DNA of 64,000 bases from Populus alba (Eukaryota > Streptophyta > Magnoliopsida > Malpighiales > Salicaceae). The position numbers and the translations under genes are program-made. The DNA lies in NCBI RefSeq assembly GCF_005239225.2, contig NC_133300.1, positions 13,235,875-13,299,874 of the forward strand, in the 5' to 3' direction. Of the stretch, positions 21,450 to 33,610 are shown one piece after another. Positions within the stretch are counted from its first letter, which is position 1; each line of letters starts with the position of its first letter. The notes under the pieces are model-generated. The model saw only the letters and a list, made by a program, of their open reading frames with translations, was not told the origin of the DNA and ran no database searches.

Positions 21450-22670
21450 CTCAAAATAAAATGCTAAAATATTCTGAAATCAAAATTTATTATTCCAATA
21501 ATAAAAGTAAAATGTTAATCAAATGAAATTGACAACTTGATTGGAATAAGCTTAATACTTTTAAAACCCTCTAAAACCAATAAAAAATCACAAAAAAAGC
21601 CTAATAAAAAAAGAAATAGGTTTGGCCCATTAATTAACAAAATAAAACCAACCAAACTAAACTAATTGCCAGTTTAGTTCAGTTCAGTTCTAAATCTAAA
21701 AAAAAAAAAAAAAAAAAAAAGAGAATAGTTATGTTATTTTTAAAAAAAGTAAAAATCAAACCGAAAATCTTACCATAGCTCTACTCTTAGATATGATTCA
21801 CATTATTACTTGAAAACTCCTGCTAGAGGTATGATTCCCTTTGTTTGGAGGAATCTAAGTACTTGCCTACATCGCAGAGGATTAACCTAACCATCTAGAA
21901 GTTACCTAAGTGATTCTGTGCAATTTAAAACTCAAAATCAACATTATTAGATTAGCTAAACATACATATTCTACAGTCCGCAACCAAAAAAAATAAATAA
22001 AAAAAATAAAAAAACTAATTAAACCAAAAAAAAAATAAAAAAATTCTAAAAAAAAACTAATTAAAATTTTTTTAAAAACCAAACAGTTTGATTCAGTTTT
22101 ATAAACCTAAAATTAAAAAAATCAAATCGAACTCAAACCAAAAAACATAACTGAAACAAAACTAAAAAAAACCAAGCAAAACCAAAAAAACCAAGCCAAA
22201 ATAAAAAAAATTAAACCAAACCAATTTGAACCAGTTTTATTATAAAAAACCAAACCGAACCAAAACCAACCAGTTCAAACCAGTTTTTTCTTTTAAAAAA
22301 AAATAATTTTAGTTTAGTTATATTTTTTATAAAAACCAAACCAAACCCAAAATAATCAGGCGTGCCATACTCACCAGTTCTTCAGGGGATTTCTAGCAAG
22401 CAACCTGATAAAATGCAATGCTTACGGACACTCAAAAATAATATTTGAACAACGTCTGCGCCATTGTTGAATTAATTAAATGCCTTTTGTACGCATAATT
22501 AAGTTATACACATCCAAGAACATTTAACACCGGTCTGAAGGTAAGTATAGCATATGCTGCCTACAACCTTTTCAGCCCCCCTGCCAATATCACTAATTTG
22601 TGGAATTTTTTTCTTTGATTTGCAAAATACGAATCCCTGTTCATCATTCCAAATTCAAGAATCGACAGCA
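20570..22670. other. AT-rich spacer
   Basis: No gene is supported. It contains an AT microsatellite (21419-21447), a 19-base A run near 21702-21720 and the degenerate AAACCAA-rich tract described separately. Confidence 0.6.
21570..22370. repeat. Degenerate AAACCAA / GGTTTGGTT low-complexity tract
   Basis: About 800 bp are built of variants of AAACCAAA and CAAACCGAACC separated by A runs. On the other strand this reads as GGTTTGGTTTT words. It is simple-sequence-like but has no fixed period that I can see. Confidence 0.6.
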
Positions 22671-22675
22671 ATATT

Positions 22676-25600
22676 CTAATCAATCAACATTTCTTCAGTT
22701 GTGGTTTGGATTGTTTCTTTGGCCCTCTGCAAGCTAAAGTCTTCCCCATGCCTCTTTAATTCTTGGGACCTAATGTACTCATCTATTCTTGCCTTCAACT
22801 CAGTGTTTGAAATCAGCATGTCCACAGTAAGATGTGATCGATTGAAGGGATCCGTCTGCACTCACATGAAATAAATTAGTGGACTTAATAAAGTGAATAA
22901 ATTTGTGGACTTCGTAAAGTTTAGTATCATTGTCACAATTTGATAAAAGGTATGAACAAGTGAAAGATGTACATTGTCACTCAGAAGATGCCTTAGAATG
23001 ACAGGCCTGTCAACTGTGGTTTTTGAAGAAGGCAAAATCACCGGATCCTTCATCAAAGTGCACTGCAAAAAAATGCATTATGAGAATTTTCAACATTCGA
23101 TATATGGACCCCCAAGTTACTGCTCTTCCCAAAAAGGTATAACAATGTACCTGAATTGGATCAAGGAATTCTTCTGGTACCTCTCCAAGGGTAGCTTCAG
23201 CATCCATTGCCTCAGAAGCTGCAACCTTGGTTTTTGTACCGAGCTCAATAAATTCCTGGACGACCCTACCATCTTCACCAATTCTCCGAAGGACATCAGC
23301 AGCAGCAGTAAATAACTAGAGCAGAGAAACAGTGTCACAATGTATTCAATCAACTGCTAAAATTCAGAACAGAACAAAACCGAGGTAATTCTCTCATGAA
23401 CATTTGATTCTAAAATCATAAATGAAAAGCTTATGGAAGCTTTGCAACATTGAAGTTACCTGCTCATTGTATGATCGCCCATCCTTCAAGATGGCAGCTG
23501 GGAATATGTTTTCAGTATCACCCCTCGCCAGATGAACATATATATGGACAATCTTCAATGAATCAATAAAAGACAGTTATGTTCATCTTAGAGGTTCCAA
23601 TGACATTATATACAATATCCTACAAAGGATTTAGTTTGACAGTAACATGGCTATCAAAAACAAGAATGCATGTACTGATTCCCCCAGTTAGCTTTGGTAA
23701 GATGATTTCAGATTTCATTTTGTATAGATTCAGAATCAATAGAAGTAGGGATTCACTCATGAAAGTCCACAGTAACATGACAAATTAAAAAATTGGTAAT
23801 CACAGTTATTTTACTCATCAATAAGCCAGATGAAACTCATTGTGAAGCCATGTATATAATATACCATGACCAAATGGAGAGCTATTCAATCCAAGGTTCA
23901 GAATCCTAGAGTTCAAAGTCACAACCTTGGTAAACTGGATCAGACACCTTGTTGAGCTTGAAAATTCACAAGCAAACAAGCATTTATAGCACAGTAGAAT
24001 TGGTGCTTGAACTGCATATAGAGTCATGTTATTAGTCAACAGACAAGGTACAACTGCACAGTTACCTGCACGATTGCCTCAAACATAAACTTTGGCACCA
24101 CTTGATAGTGGCCCCGATGAAGTAGGGTACTCAGGAGAGTTAGGATAAGCTCCTACCCCTCAACTTTCTTTTGCGTGAAGTTGCTACTATCAAGACTGGA
24201 ACCTACACCCTGTGGTTGCAATCTAATGGCATTCACCATTGTAAAAGCAATAACCTCTAAACCAAAATCTAAACCCAAAGGCAAAGAAGCAATAGGAGAA
24301 AATTCAAGAAGAAAACAAAGGGGGTTCTGGAATCACAATTTTGCGTGCTAAACCAACTTAAGTTGTTGTTTCAGACCAAAAAAAGAAGAAAAGAAAAGGG
24401 AGAATTCAAAAGTGCAAATTTGAACATCATGTTAACCTGTCAAAGCAACTGCTTTGGACAAAACAAAAGGGAAAGGGTAGAAAATTGACAGCAGTAGCAA
24501 GAGAGGGCTATCAAGTGTGAAATTGGACAATCAAACTAACCTGCTTAAGCAACTGTTTTGGGCGGAATTCATACTTTTCAGGGTCTTTCAGGGTGAGAGA
24601 TCTCCTTTGGGGACCCACAAGTTGTAACAAGAAGTAATTGAGCATGGTGGCCACTCTGTCAACCTGGCAGAAAAAAATATTTATTCAAAAGCATTTAGGA
24701 AGAATTTTAACAAGGAAAAGCACATTAAAAGCTAATGATGAATGTGGCTATCCTGCTTGTAAGTGATTACAGCAAAGATATGGAGGCTTAAAAGTATAAA
24801 TATACCCTACCATCTCAGGAAGCAGGAAAGGTGCTGTAATTTGTTCTGATGTAAATGTCAGCATGCTCACATCTTCATTTGCCAACTTCATATCAATGCG
24901 GATGATCTGAAACAGCCCAGAAATATCTACCCAATTAAGTATTTTGACTTCACGATAAATGCGTGGACAATGACAGACACATATGCATGAGCATACAAAC
25001 TGACATTCTCTTGGGAATGGAAAAGGCGGGTTCTCTCCTGTCTCTCTTGAGCTGGTCTTCGCTCCCATTCTGTGGTGTTGGACATCTCAGCTTCTAACCC
25101 TTTGATTTCAAGAATTTTGTTCAGACTTTCATCAAGAAGATAGATGCTGTCGTTGATCAGGAAGTTCAAAAATTTCAGATAGACACCCTTTTCCTCTTCC
25201 TTTGCAATCTGGAACAACATAAAACAGTCACATTTGTCTTTGCATGTGTGTGTGTGGGAGAGAGAGAGGTTTTTAATCAACCAAAAAGAGTTGAAGAACA
25301 CAATTGTACTACCTTCATCCAAATGTTACGATGACTAGGGACCTGCCACAGGTATTCAAGAAGTTCAGCAATATTATGCCGTATGTTGAACTTGTCAAAG
25401 AACTGTACCAGATGCGACAAAAAATCAAGTATTAACATGTAATAAATGTAAAGATGCTTATTTTCAACATTTAAGACAGCACAAAATATGAGGAACGAAA
25501 ATTAGAAAATAAATGAACAGTAATTGGAATTAGAAGAAAAAAATGACAAATCAGAAAAAAATAATCTAAATGTAACAGCTGGCTGGAAGTGGTTCATAGA

Positions 25601-28600
25601 AGAAAATACTTTAAAAGCTCAATTTACCAAACCAGCTGGTATGGAAAAGGAAGGAAAGAAAAGATCTCTAGTCTGCACGTGCATGCCCAACCTATGCAAC
25701 CAAAGAAAATCACAAGTTGACTGTTATGACAATGACCGGGCAGAACCTGGTCACCTGTGTTGCTAAATGTTAAAAGACGAGAGGGGGAAAAGAGAGGCAA
25801 GGGTTTCTTTCACCATTTATTTTGGACAAACCACCCATCAATCCAGACACTCCTTGACTCTTATTCAAGAGTCTGGGAATATAGCCAAAACATCTCAGTT
25901 AATCAATTTAAAGAGCAATCAAAGTTCTACAAAGGCATCACCTTCCCATGTTCATATTCTTCTGACTTCGTATTTTTCATCTACAAAGAAAGTAATCTAA
26001 TAGAGAGTAATCAAGATACTCAATTCACCAAATCTCTTTACATAGAGTGGTCTAGTCAATCGGACTTGAAATAATTGTACCAGAAGAAAATCATTTTGAT
26101 CGAAGACTGCATACATAGATTCAGATGTTCAAGCACTGAAATAAGAAGAGCAAAGACTCTGATAGTAGTTAACAAAGTACCAGAAATCAGAGGATAACTA
26201 GAACTGTTACTTAAATAGCACAAGAGGAGTATCCTGTCATCTAAAAGCAAGGAGTGAGTAAATGGTTCCAGAATTGCTAATCAGAAAATTAGTGAAAGAA
26301 GGAAAAGAATATCTTGCTGTTTATATTGAAGATTGATGACAATGCAAGACATCATCCAGTCCTTGCCAATAACAGCCAAAAAGTCACCCTTACTTCTGTG
26401 AACTCTCAAGCTTATTTGTCAAAATTATGTTTAAATAAAAGTAGTTCTTGCTCGCAGGGTCTTTCTTGTACCCATCTAGGATTACAGTTCCAATAAGAAA
26501 TAGATGCTGAGTAAACCAGCAAGCTTTGAAAGGCAATGGCCTAAAGTGACTCTTCTTTATTCCTTACAGTATATATAAACTCTAGCACTGAAAACAATCA
26601 ACACTTGGAAACTCAAATGTTAGGGCAAGTCACCTGTGTGTGAGAACCTGTGAATTCAATGTCAACATAAAGCTTCAAGAGGTTCCTCACAAGATACTCA
26701 AGTGACAAATGGTGCCCTTCAAATAGAGAAGCTGTAGCAGATGAACCACTGCAAATGGAAAAACCAGGTGCTGTAATTACCTAACTTGAAGTTATAAATT
26801 TAATCAAAATCTCCACAATATTTTATACTTGCAAAGTGAAATTAAATATATATCACCTTCTCCGTGGCATCCAGCAGTTCAATACTTCAACCATCTTTGC
26901 TCTTAAATAAGGATTTCTAATATATGTTGGACTTGCCATGAACATGATAATGAAATTCATAAACTCATCCTGCCCAGCAAGAAAAATAGCAAAACAGAAC
27001 ACATCAACAAGGTAACAGAATTTCATAGATAGTGCCCTTGCAAAGAAAACAATATTTCCAATATCATGTAAAAGACAGAATTGCATGGTAAAACATTTAA
27101 TCATTAAGCCTACTAGTGAGACTCCGTCCAAAGCTTTTGGAATCCGAGAAGCAAAGATAAGTAATTCCATGGCATCTTCAACAAAATGCTCCGGCATCGA
27201 GGCAAATTCCTTTGGGCAAGTTAATGGCAGAGGCATTTTAAATCCACCAACCAAGTTAACCAACCAAACCAACATCAACCGGTAGAAAGAAAGTGCATGC
27301 TGAATAAGTGCTCCATCCTTTAAAAAGAACAAAAGTAAAGATCAGCAGAATAAAAATAATAGCGAGCTATTTAGATTGGTAAGTTCAGCATTCCAAGGAC
27401 AAACAAGCCATTCAAAACAGATGAGAAAGGAGCACATGCTAGGGATAGAGGAAAGGGGAGCTTTCACATTAAGCTGGTGAAGTTCTACATCTTCAACAAT
27501 GAACATACTATTCAAATAGAAAATGAGAGAGAACAGGGAGAGGGATGGAGGGTAAGAGAGAATTGAAAGAGAGGTGCTAGTTTGGGCAAAGAGATTGCCC
27601 CCAACCAAAGAAAATAAAACAAGAGAGCCACCCAACTGATGACGCTAACAGAATCATCTTTCAAACATGACATGAATAAAACTTAAGCTCTCAAACCCCT
27701 ATCACCTCACAAGAGAGCCAAACTAGACACAAACTTCCAATGTTCAAGACTAGCTTCCAATATGTCAACAGCAGGTGGGGTACAAGAGAGAAGAGGTAGG
27801 GTACCCTTAATATCTGAGCTTCATAACAAAGCTTTTCTTGTGAATACAACTCTATTTCTTTCTCAAGACGATCAATATCCAGCTGCAGCTGCGGAGATGG
27901 TGTCTGCTTTTGCAAGGCTTTAAAGGTGGCGAGTGTATCTTCACATCTAGAAATGTCCTGACATGATGTTTATTCACAAAATTAACTTGGGAGGCAGACA
28001 AATATTTTCCTTTGTCAATCAAAGATGCGGTAACAGATTTATAAATCCAAGTCCAGATACAAAGCATATATGCATTACCTGAACTAGATGCTTAAAGTCA
28101 GAAAATGCTTTCAACAGACCCAAGTTGAGCACCCTTGCAGTCATAAAGAAGCACTCACAAATAAATGAGTATTTAACCTTTTCACCACTGTAACCAGAAC
28201 TGGAGGCTTCTTGAGATTGTAACAAGCGATTTTCTTCATCACTAGAGAGTGCAGAGACATCAGTTTTCCGAGGAGTATTAAGCCATTCAGTAATTTCTTC
28301 TGATGATGCATGTAGAGCTGTCAACCCTCTAATGCGTGAAGAAAACCAATAATTAGGAACACCAGGAAGATCAATAATGTGATAAAAAATGATATATTAA
28401 GCAGTTCATCACCTTATATCCAAACGGTTATTGTGAAACACATAATTTGGATCAATTTTGTCTTTTTTCGACAAATTTGCATCTAGGAATGGTTCAGAGA
28501 GCCGAAGCATGACAGCACTTAGATTGACAAACATGCCAGAACTTGCACAAGATAAAGGATCAACCTGTGACAGTTACACGACACTGTTAATGCACAAAAA

Positions 28601-29940
28601 CAATTCATGAAACCTGAAAATCATTGTCTGTCAGAGAAAACTATCATGCAAGTTCCAGTTTAGCAAAAAGATGTCAACTTTTGCCTTTTCTGAAGAAATC
28701 GAACAAAATAAATACCCACATGTTGATTCATAAGTAACGTTACTAATCAAGATAAAGCTTTCAACAAATCATATACACTATAACTACAGCTCAAAAAGTT
28801 CCATGTACAGGAGATACCTACTTGTATATGAGCTCTTGTTGCATTTCTATTTATCACCTCAGCGAGATACTGAAGAACACTCTCACGAGTATCACTATTT
28901 TTAAGTAGAGCAAGAAGCACTTCTGATAAACCATCATATAAATGATTAATTAGAGTCTTAATTGTAGTAAATGAAGATAACAAATCAGCCTGTCGACGGT
29001 TTGTTGCATCAGAGAAACACTGCTGCCTGCCATTTTAAACCAACAACAACTCAATGACACAAACACAAGAAGAAATCAAAACCCAAAAAAAATTCACACA
29101 CAGAGACACTCACCCAACATCCGGCTCGCTCTTAAAAATGGTATTATCTGGCAATGCACTCACATGAAAAAAAGGACCCAAAATACTTGTCATTTCTATG
29201 ACTCTCCCATTTACATAAGCCCCTGTCGGAATCCACCACTTATGACTAACAAGTGATTTAGCACCAACGTTAAAACTAACCAAGAACAATAAAGCCCTCA
29301 ATGGTTGTTGAAAATTCCCTAAAACAGAAACCTTTAAAACATTTCCTCTCAAGTCCTCGTATAAACCCTTGAAAATCGGATCCAAACTATCAAGATCCCC
29401 TTCTTTGAACAGCTCCTCCAAAAACCCCGGCGGAGGCTGAATTCCACCACTATTAAACCCATCAACCATCGCAAAAATCAACGGCAGAACCGGTGAAACA
29501 TTCGAGTTCCCACTCCCTTTAACAGCATTCGAATCATCCCCAAACAACTCAGGATTTCCCAAATGAATCCTACAATAAGAAACCGACAACTTCTTCAGTT
29601 GCCTGATCGACAATTCCAGCTCTGATTTGACAACTTTGTCCTTCATATTCGCGATTTTCTTCAACTCATCAACCGCGCGGCGGTAACAACCTAAGAGGTA
29701 ATTGAAAGGAGGTTCCGCGTTAGGGTTTTGGACAGACAATCGATCGATTAAGACACGTTCGATCAAGTCGCGGTTGAGTTTCAAGTCTTTGCCTTCACTG
29801 AGAATCTCAGCAGCAGTCATTTCTAAGTAGATAATTCGAGGATCAGAGGAATCGGTGAGAGAAATTAAGAGGATTTTGCGGACGATTATGTCCTCTATTT
29901 CTTCGAGAGATCTTTGAGGTTTATTTGAGGTTGTTGCCAT
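22676..29940 (-). CDS. UFD2: Ubiquitin conjugation factor E4, UFD2 type (U-box)
   Basis: My 16-exon model gives 1019 residues, close to the roughly 1040 of Arabidopsis UFD2 (also MUSE3/PUB1). Exons: 29114-29940, 28822-29026, 28413-28564, 28079-28328, 27805-27957, 27114-27317, 26857-26969, 26634-26748, 25313-25402, 25005-25208, 24811-24906, 24541-24663, 23460-23552, 23151-23315, 22973-23062, 22676-22855; all joins keep phase. The protein has the Ufd2 core (conserved words [10 protein letters not shown] and [17 protein letters not shown]) and a C-terminal U-box (about residues 922-995) starting [19 protein letters not shown]. It ends in EEMLID like its homologues. E4 enzymes extend ubiquitin chains on substrates with CDC48; in Arabidopsis this controls NLR immune receptor levels. 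The ATG has an ideal CCACCATGGC context. Nothing is missing. Confidence 0.95.
24095..24262 (-). mobile_element. SINE-like remnant in a UFD2 intron
   Basis: The intron 23553-24540 contains a GC-richer stretch. On the minus strand it carries a B-box-like GGTTCCAGTCTTG and reads like the body of a tRNA-derived SINE. The A box is not clear. This call rests on composition and one motif. Confidence 0.35.
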
Positions 29941-30057
29941 GGTGGATGGATTATACGGTAATAATTAACAAAAAAAAAATAATAATAATGATCTTTTAAT
30001 TTTCACCGGAAAGCATTTTGAGGATTCGTTGGGAGTAGAAAGAAGAAAACTTGAGAA

Positions 30058-30060
<3 letters not shown>

Positions 30061-30109
<49 letters not shown>
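30061..30109. repeat. (GA)n microsatellite in the UFD2 5' region
   Basis: About 24 GA units lie 120-170 bp upstream of the UFD2 ATG, reading (CT)n on the gene strand. They probably sit in the core promoter or leader. Confidence 0.95.
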
Positions 30110-30111
<2 letters not shown>

Positions 30112-30830
30112 AGTGGAATGACTTGCGTCTGTGTGTGTTGAAGAAAATGAACATGATTTGAGGTGGTATTGACTCTATCCTATAAAAGAACGGTGTCGTT
30201 TTTTAGGTTGGGTTGGACCTGGATAAGATTGTGTTCGGGTCAAATTATGACTACACTGCATTTTAAAAGTGGATTTGAAATATTAAATTAATATAATTTT
30301 AATATTTTTTATAGTTTTAAATATGTTAATATTAAAATTAAAAAAACTTATTTTAATATATTTTCAAGTAAATAATATTTTAAAAAAAATACATTGCACC
30401 ACAATATCAAATACATATTAAAAATATTGTATTTGAAGTCTGCATCATGGAACCACAAATATCTCTAGAACAAAATTATTAATTTTGTTTTGGTTAATGT
30501 TTAACCTTTATAATTGGAATAATACATTTAAGTTTTTGAGTGTTTTAATGTGGTATGTACTTTTCATATATATAAATTTTGGAATTATATATATATAATT
30601 CTAAAATTTAAAAATTTCTTTTTAGTAATTATTAGATTATTAACCTGTGTTATATGCCAGACATAGACACGTAGGAAAAAAAATTAAATCACGTAGGAGT
30701 TAACCTGATGTGACCTGATGACTTGATAAGTTTAAAGACAACTTGAACGACTGGTAAAAATATAGTTTGATTAAAAAAAATTTAAGACAACATTCTTTAT
30801 ATATATATATATATATTGAGACAATAACAT
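30110..30830. other. AT-rich spacer
   Basis: No gene is supported. It includes a MITE-like AT-rich copy (about 30260-30380) and a short AT run at 30798-30817. Confidence 0.6.
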
Positions 30831-32710
30831 ATTGGATTGACCCGGGTTAACCGTTCAAATCCACAACTCGGATCATGAGACCATGGTAACCCCAAATAAA
30901 ACAAATTATGAAGTTTAATTCTTAATAAACTCATAGTTGAATGATGAAATTAAAAAAATATTCAATCTAAAAAAAATACAATAAAACAACCTAACTCTAC
31001 TTGGGTTAACTCGTAAAATACTTGACCCGGGTCATAAAGACTGATATAATTTTATAAAAAATAAATGACAAAGACTAATTCATAATCAAACAATTATTGC
31101 AGATGTTGAATGATGAAACTGAAAAAAAAATAGATAAAAAATCAAGTTAATTGGGTTAACTCGTCAAATTAGTGACATGAGTTATAAGACTGAGATAACC
31201 ACAAAGAAAGTAAACCACATCAAATTATGATGTTTAATATCTAATAAACCAAGTATTTAAGGATGCAATTAAAAAAAAATAGATGTAAAAAAAGGCAAAA
31301 AAACATTATTCACAAAACAAAATAGAAACATCTCAGCTAAAATTTGGTTGAGAAAACTATAATGAACTGGGATTCAGAGCGAGATAAAATTTGTTTTAGG
31401 TTGTTCTATATTTTTAAATAATATAAGATATACCATCCATTCTAGATAGAAAAGAACAGAACTGACAACATTTCTTTAAAACAAACTAGATCATTAACTT
31501 GTGTTGCGCTACTAGTTAGTTTAATTTTTTTAACATAAAAAATATTCAAGTGTTATTAATTTATTTTCTAATAAAAAAATAGTCATAAAATCAAAATATG
31601 ATATATATTAGATGACATCTTTTTGATATATCGATACGATAATATATTGGAAGACATTTGTTTTCAAATATTAAGACTGTAATGTATTGGATCGGCCTAG
31701 GTTAACATGTCGAATCTACAAACCGGATTATGAAATCATGATAACCCTATAGAAAAAAGTTTAAAATAAATTATGAAAGTCACTTCCTAATTAACCCAAT
31801 ATTGGAAGACAATTAAAAATATATCAAATAAAAAAAATAGAAATAAAAAACTACCCAAGTCAATTTGGGTTAACCTGCCAAAACCATAACCTGAGTCATG
31901 AAATCAAGATAACCCCGTAAAAAGCAAATAAAAAAAAATACAAAGCCTAATTTTCAACCACCCATATGTTGAAGAATGAGATAAAAAAAAATAAATTAAA
32001 AAAGGGGCAACAATAACAACCCAAGTTGACTCAAGCTAACATGTTAAATCTGTGATTTAAGTCATGAGATTGAGCTAACTTCATAAAAAAATATATATAT
32101 TATGAAGCTCCATTGTTGATAGATCCATGGTTAAAGTTCGAAATCGAGAAAAAAAAATAAATCTATGAAACCAAGATAACTCTAAAGAAATTTTTTTTGA
32201 AAAAACACAATTCTCAAATAACCTAGTATTGAAAGATGAAAATAAAAAAGAAAATAAGATAGAGTTGTTGGAGGGTAAAATTAAAAAAAAAATCAATTAC
32301 GAAAAAGACAAAAAAATAAATAGAGTCAACTCGAGTAAACTTGTCAAACCTGTGATCTAACTCATGAAATCAGGATACCCCAATGAAAAAAAAATCAAAA
32401 TAAATTATGAAAACCATTTAATAAAAAATTCAATAAAAAAATGACCTAAAAAAATAAATAAAGTCAACCCAGATCAATCTGCTCAACCCACAACCCGAGT
32501 AATAAAATTGAGATAATTTTATAAAAAACAAATTACAAAGTATTTTGAAATCCAATTTCCAGCGAAACCATTATTGAAGGATAAAATAAAAAAAAATCAA
32601 TTAGAAAAAGAAAAAAAAGACTTGAGTCAACCTAAGTTAACATGTTAAACTCGCGACCTAAGTCGTGAGATCATGATAAATTCGTAGAAAGAGAATCGAA
32701 AAATCTATGG
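30830..32710. repeat. Tandem array of degenerate ~150-165-bp units
   Basis: A core resembling GGGTTAACYYGTCAAA, then an ACCYGGGTCATGAGA-like word, then GATAACCCYATAAA recurs about ten times (near 30838, 31005, 31145, 31685, 31860, 32025, 32330, 32465 and 32625). Each core is followed by AAACAAATTATGAAG, CCTAATTCTCAATAAACC and TTGAAGGATGAAATTGAAAAAAAA-like words. Copies differ by many substitutions and small gaps, and a non-repeat stretch interrupts the array near 31270-31670. I do not know a family name for it. Confidence 0.75.
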
Positions 32711-33114
32711 CTCTCCTTTCTCATCTATAGCTTTTGAGTTATAAGCAAGAGAGGGGCTATAAGTTTTGTTAATATTATGATTTTGCCATTGTTTTATGTC
32801 TTTTAAATAATTATAGGTAATTATTTAAGTTTTTGATAAAATTTAAAAACAAATTTATTTATACTCCTCAACAAACATTCAAGAAATACCTTACTCTCAA
32901 TTTACATTATTTATTCATTTATTATTTTCTTTCATTTAGAAATTCCATTATAATAGGAGATTTGTATATATATATTTTTATTCCTGACCCCTAAGGGTTC
33001 ATAATTAAATTTTTTTTATACAATTAAGTATTCATTTAAACTTGCTTAAAATATATTTCACTTTCATATTTTTCTTAAACTTGGAATCCAAGATTTACAG
33101 TATGGGCCAAACCA

Positions 33115-33610
33115 AATTCTTTCTAACATAAAAAAAGGATGCTTATGTGATGATAGTGTTTTTAAAAAAGCAAAAAAAAATCTAAAATCAGATTCATTGA
33201 CCTGACTAAATCAAATAAGTCCAATTAATTTAATAATATGATTAAAAAATGATAATGGCAGTAGATAAATCAAACAAAAAAATGTTAATAAGTAACTATA
33301 AAGAATGAGAGGCCAACATTTAATTAACAAAGTTCAATCTCTAATTAAATTAAATGCTAAAGGATAAAACTAAAAAACAACATGAGCATAAAAAGGGGGG
33401 GGGGGAAGCAAAATCAGGTGAATCTTTTAAACTTGGGTTAATATTCTAAATTCACAACCCGTGAAATACTAGACCCGAGCTAATCAAGAAGTTCCAACAA
33501 ATTTAATGTTGAAGGATATTATTAAAAAAAACATATCAAATTAAAAAAATTATCAAAGTAAAAAAAAAATCATTTAAAAGAATGAGGAAAAAATCTTATA
33601 AGAAAACTTC
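33115..33610. repeat. Dispersed repeat, copy 1 (related to 58.1-58.7 kb)
   Basis: It starts with TTTCTAACATAAAAAA and contains TTTAATAATATGATTAAAAAA plus one unit of the GGGTTAA core at about 33425-33490. The same words in the same order occur at 58140-58700. It includes a 10-base G run near 33397-33407. Confidence 0.65.

Noticed and set aside
24061..24085. A donor-like site (GTGCAG|GTAAC) that might mark an extra UFD2 exon
   Set aside because: Exons 12 and 13 join in phase without it, and the encoded words do not match the conserved UFD2 sequence.
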